This document shows, piece by piece, positions 61,122-64,000 of a DNA stretch of 64,000 nucleotides. A program made the position numbers and the translations under genes. The notes under the pieces are model-generated. The model was not told the origin of the DNA, made no database searches, and saw only the letters and a list, made by a program, of their open reading frames with translations. The stretch is from Pseudofrankia nepalensis (GTDB lineage: Bacteria > Actinomycetota > Actinomycetes > Frankiales > Frankiaceae). The stretch is taken from assembly GCF_016786305.1 (NCBI RefSeq), contig NZ_JADWYV010000011.1. One strand, written 5' to 3'. Numbering within the stretch: position 1 is the stretch's first letter; each line of letters opens with the position of its first letter.

Positions 61122-62207
61122 TCATGCGGATGGCCGCCACGTCTCGCCCTTGTGGAACAGGCCGCGCGGGCGGCCGAGAGGAAGGTCGAGGTGGGTGCGG
61201 ACGCCCGGCGGTGCGGCGACGACGTCGTGGATCAGGTTGACGGCGGACATGCCGGTCCAGATCCGGCCGGGGTAGCCGGGGTCACCGGTCGCGCTGGGCT
61301 CGAGATGTTCCAGGGTGATCTTCGTGGCTGGCTCGCCGAAGAACTCCAGAATGTAGCGGTTCGTGCCGTCGCAGATGTCCGGCGTGAGGTCGTCGGCCAT
61401 CTTCCAGTTCGACAGGAAGACCAGGGCCGGGCGGCCGTCGACGATCGCCTCCCAGCGCCGGCGCATGCCGGCTACGGTCCCGGCCCGGATCACCCCGGCG
61501 GCGATGGTGAGATCCCGGTCGCTGACGGCCATGGTGAGCTCGTGCGAATATCGCTCGACGTTCAGGCCGAGTGCGGTGGCGAGCAGTGCCATCGACTCCG
61601 CATAGGGAGCGTCGACCTCGCCCATGATGGCGACGGCGTGCTTGCGGGCCTCGTCGGGCGTGAGGCCGAAACCGAAGAGATCGAAAATCATCTTGGCGCC
61701 TGGGTGGTCGCTGAAGTCGCACACCTCGGTGACGACCAACTGGTCGATCCGGCTCAGCAACCGGGATGCGACGAGCGGGAAGATGTCACCGACGAACCCC
61801 GGGTGGATGCCGCCTCCGTGCAGCGTCGTGCCCCCGGCCTCGCAGGCGGCCTGAAGGCGGGCTGTGCGCTCGTCGTCTGGCGGCGGGAAGGTGAGGCCCA
61901 CGGCCGTGACGACGTTCTTCCCGGACCGCAGCAGCTCCTCGAGTTCGTCGATGTCGACCTTGAGTGGCAGGTAGTTCACACAGTCCGCGTCCAGGGCGAG
62001 GAGCGCTTCCCTGTCCGTCGTGGCGGTGACACCGAGGGGGCCGATCCCGGCGAGGGCTCCCGCGTCGACGCCGTTCTTGTCCGCCGAGGTCGTATAGACG
62101 CCGACGAGCTCGAACGCCGGGTTCGCCGCGAAGTGGCGGATGGCGATCTGGCCGATCTTTCCCGTGCACCACTGGATGACACGAACGGGTTGAGATGAGG
62201 TGGTCAT
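61122..62207 (-). CDS. DapB-like NAD(P)-dependent dehydrogenase
   Basis: The start is ATG 62207 (MTTSSQPVRVIQWCTGKIGQ) after AGGAGAGGAC; the frame is open further upstream. 361 residues. The N-terminal Rossmann fold (VIQWCTGKIGQIAIRHFAAN PAFELVGVY) resembles dihydrodipicolinate reductase, and the C-terminal part is that of the large actinobacterial family related to 2,4-diaminopentanoate dehydrogenase, with GGGIHPGFVGDIFPLVASRL and VPGIRM-like blocks. The substrate is unknown. A paralogue lies next to it at 62792-63823. These genes look like host chromosome rather than element. Confidence 0.8.
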   Translation of the reverse strand: MTTSSQPVRVIQWCTGKIGQIAIRHFAANPAFELVGVYTTSADKNGVDAGALAGIGPLGVTATTDREALLALDADCVNYLPLKVDIDELEELLRSGKNVVTAVGLTFPPPDDERTARLQAACEAGGTTLHGGGIHPGFVGDIFPLVASRLLSRIDQLVVTEVCDFSDHPGAKMIFDLFGFGLTPDEARKHAVAIMGEVDAPYAESMALLATALGLNVERYSHELTMAVSDRDLTIAAGVIRAGTVAGMRRRWEAIVDGRPALVFLSNWKMADDLTPDICDGTNRYILEFFGEPATKITLEHLEPSATGDPGYPGRIWTGMSAVNLIHDVVAAPPGVRTHLDLPLGRPRGLFHKGETWRPSA

Positions 62208-62791
62208 GAGTCCTCTCCTGTTGAGGTGGTCGCAGGCGGCTACCTGGCTGTGAGGCTGTTGTGTTGTGAGGAGTCGGAGCACGCTGGCCGCCTCCGGTTA
62301 GCACGAACCAGGACGGCCAGCACCACGGCCGGCGGCAAGATGGACTTGCTGGTCTTCCCACCGCTCGACCGCCCCAGTAAGGCAACCGCGGCCATGCTGA
62401 CTTCGCCTACGGCGCCGTCGCTCCGAAGAGGTTTGTAGAAAGCCATTCGGGCCGGCGCCGGCCCGGGCGATCGTCGCGGCGACCGCGTCAGGCCGGCCGG
62501 TGACGAGAAATACGCCGGCCGTGAGCCTTCTTCGCTGAGCAGGTCCGTCGTGGGAACAATCGGTCTCGGCAGGCGATGCTGTCGAGCATCGCACTGACCC
62601 ACGGCTTCGGATTCCGACGGACGAACGTCTGGAAATCCGCAGTCCAAGCGCCGTGAGGTGCGCGTATTTTCTGATGGTTTCCGCGGTGGAGAAATTCTGC
62701 GGCAGCCGATTGTGCTCCCCGCGTTCTCCAAGAGCGGGGCCAATGGGGAGGGGTGCCAGCTGACCGGCTGACCTCGCGGCTAAGCCGCTTG
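62208..62791. other. Intergenic region between the two dehydrogenase genes
   Basis: 584 bp. I find no recognisable gene in either strand; frames are open but with mixed composition. It may contain remnants of a decayed gene and the promoter of the downstream dehydrogenase. Confidence 0.35.
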
Positions 62792-63823
62792 CTACCCGGC
62801 TGTTCGCGCGCGGACCGAGCCTGCGGTGATCAGAGGTAGCTCGTCGACGGTCACCAGTCCTGGCGGGGCGGCGACGACCGCGGGGATCGCGTTGACCGCG
62901 GGGTTGGCGGTGTGGGCGTGGTAGTCGATGGGGTCGTCCGAGTTGAGATACTCCACGCGCATGCGGATACCGGGCACGCCGACGATCTCCACCCGGTGCC
63001 CCTCGTCGATGGGCCAGTTCGGCTCCATCGCGTTGCCTAACCGCCAGAGCAGGCCGATCTCGACGAGCGGATGGCCGTCGACGATTCCAGACCAGGTGCC
63101 GTTGATGCCGCAGACGGTTCCCTTGGGGATCTGCATCCAGCCGAGGTCGATGTCCTCGGTGGCCAGCCCGAGCTCCCGGGTGTAGCGGACATCGTCCAGC
63201 TCCACGCCGACCGCCTTGGCTAACATTTCTACCGCGTCCATAAAGACCAGCTGGCGCAGGCGAGCGAACTCACCGATGCCTGGGGTGTCGGGCGTCTTCC
63301 CGAAGCCAAGCGCCGACCAGGTCTCCTCTGACTCGTAGGAGGAGCAGTCCGCGGCCTCGAAGATGGAGATGCGCTCCAGTTCCCGGCATCCGGACGCGGC
63401 GGTGAGCGTGATGGCGCCGATCAGGCCGGGGCTGATACCGGTGCCGTAGACGGAGACCCCGCCGCGGCGGGCGGCCTCGTCGATGCGCTTCATCTCGCCG
63501 TCGCCATACGAGTGGCCCGTGATGAAGTTCGCCGTGGAGATGACGTTGATGCCCGACTCCAGCAGCCGCACCATCGCGTCGACGTCCCACAGCAGCGGCA
63601 TATACAAGACGACGTCAGGCTTCAGGGCGATGATGTCATCGATGTCGGCCGTCGCGATGATGCCGATCGGGTCGGTGCCGAGCAGTTCGCCGACGTCCCT
63701 GCCAGCCTTCTCGGGGCTCCACGCGAAGCAGCCCACCAGCTCCAGCGCGGGGTGCTTGAGCACACCCCGCACCGCAGCCTTGGCCACGCCGCCCGTTGTC
63801 CACTGAACCACGCGGATCGCCAC
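62792..63823 (-). CDS. DapB-like NAD(P)-dependent dehydrogenase
   Basis: 343 residues from ATG 63823. The N-terminus MAIRVVQWTTGGVAKAAVRG VLKHPALELVGCFAWSPEKA is a Rossmann nucleotide-binding motif. Further blocks are GTGISPGLIGAITLTAASGC, GKTPDTPGIGEFARLRQLVF and NPAVNAIPAVVAAPPGL. It is of the same family as the neighbour at 61122-62207 but clearly diverged. Such proteins are abundant in mycobacteria and Frankia; most substrates are undefined. It is divergent from a gene starting at 63943. Confidence 0.82.
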   Translation of the reverse strand: MAIRVVQWTTGGVAKAAVRGVLKHPALELVGCFAWSPEKAGRDVGELLGTDPIGIIATADIDDIIALKPDVVLYMPLLWDVDAMVRLLESGINVISTANFITGHSYGDGEMKRIDEAARRGGVSVYGTGISPGLIGAITLTAASGCRELERISIFEAADCSSYESEETWSALGFGKTPDTPGIGEFARLRQLVFMDAVEMLAKAVGVELDDVRYTRELGLATEDIDLGWMQIPKGTVCGINGTWSGIVDGHPLVEIGLLWRLGNAMEPNWPIDEGHRVEIVGVPGIRMRVEYLNSDDPIDYHAHTANPAVNAIPAVVAAPPGLVTVDELPLITAGSVRARTAG

Positions 63824-63942
63824 GCTGATACTCCTTCGCGCCGTCGAACCGATGTGCGCCGTTTGCCTCGCCCAACCTACGCAGCCATGCTGACCACGGT
63901 CAACATCCTGGGTCGTTGGCCTGGCTCCGGTAGCGTGAAAGC

Positions 63943-64000
63943 ATGGCGCCCGACGCTTCGACGACCCGTACCGCCGGCGCCCGTGCTGGGCAGGGTCAGC
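63943..64000 (+). CDS. Start of a divergent gene, cut by the window edge
   Basis: ATG 63943 opens MAPDASTTRTAGARAGQGQ to the end of the window. Divergent position next to a dehydrogenase suggests a regulator such as a TetR-type protein, but only 19 residues are visible and no domain can be named. Confidence 0.35.
   Translation, partial: MAPDASTTRTAGARAGQGQ

Noticed and set aside
1..64000. tRNA or rRNA genes as integration sites
   Set aside because: I recognised none by eye; a covariance-model search would be needed to exclude tRNAs.

Overview
The window looks like the chromosome, or a large integrated element, of a high-GC filamentous actinobacterium. Base composition is very GC-rich with strong G/C third-position bias. 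The gene families are typical of the Frankia/Streptomyces group: XRE-DUF5753/DUF397 pairs, DUF6879, SCO6880-type conjugation proteins, DUF2637, a LysM-BTAD protein and a Tad locus. Genus assignment (Frankia-like) is inference. Three runs of exactly 100 N, each inside a CRISPR array, show this is a draft scaffold.

Layout. 1-6.5 kb, minus strand: the start of a conjugative type IV secretion module (VirB4-like ATPase, SCO6880-like protein, TrbL/VirB6-like membrane protein, small membrane proteins) followed upstream by an XRE regulator and two accessory proteins. 6.5-9.35 kb: a regulatory cluster (HATPase, XRE-DUF5753 + DUF397, a broken DUF6879 gene, a beheaded XRE gene) that runs directly into CRISPR array 1. 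9.36-36.46 kb: a complete type I-E CRISPR-Cas locus with three arrays sharing one 28-bp repeat. Array 1 (minus-transcribed) is interrupted by an IS3-family element. The cas operon (cas3, cse1, cse2, cas7e, cas5e, cas6e, cas1, cas2) lies between arrays 1 and 2. Arrays 2 and 3 (both plus) are separated by about 5.2 kb carrying two tyrosine recombinases, a small XRE protein and a NACHT NTPase. 36.5-47.8 kb, minus strand: a Tad/Flp pilus-type operon (LysM-BTAD protein, TadE/G-like proteins, TadC, TadB, TadA, CpaB-like) plus two exported proteins. 48.8-59 kb: DUF2637 membrane protein, pentapeptide-repeat membrane protein, a Ser/Thr kinase with WD40 repeats, and a very large MobF relaxase-helicase. 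59-64 kb: a broken cyclophilin next to a transposase remnant, then two DapB-like dehydrogenases that look chromosomal.

How it fits together. Conjugation machinery on the left (T4SS) and right (relaxase, DUF2637) brackets the CRISPR-Cas locus and the Tad locus, so the CRISPR system may travel on an integrative conjugative element. By my count about 166 complete spacers are visible, and this is a minimum because the gaps are of unknown size. The two leaders (arrays 1 and 2) are related over 64 ungapped bases, and in array 2 this block is also the 3' end of cas2. Array 3 has no such leader and is best explained as the old distal part of array 2, cut off by the recombinase/NACHT insertion. Several genes at the edges are frame-broken, which could be decay or draft-sequence error.
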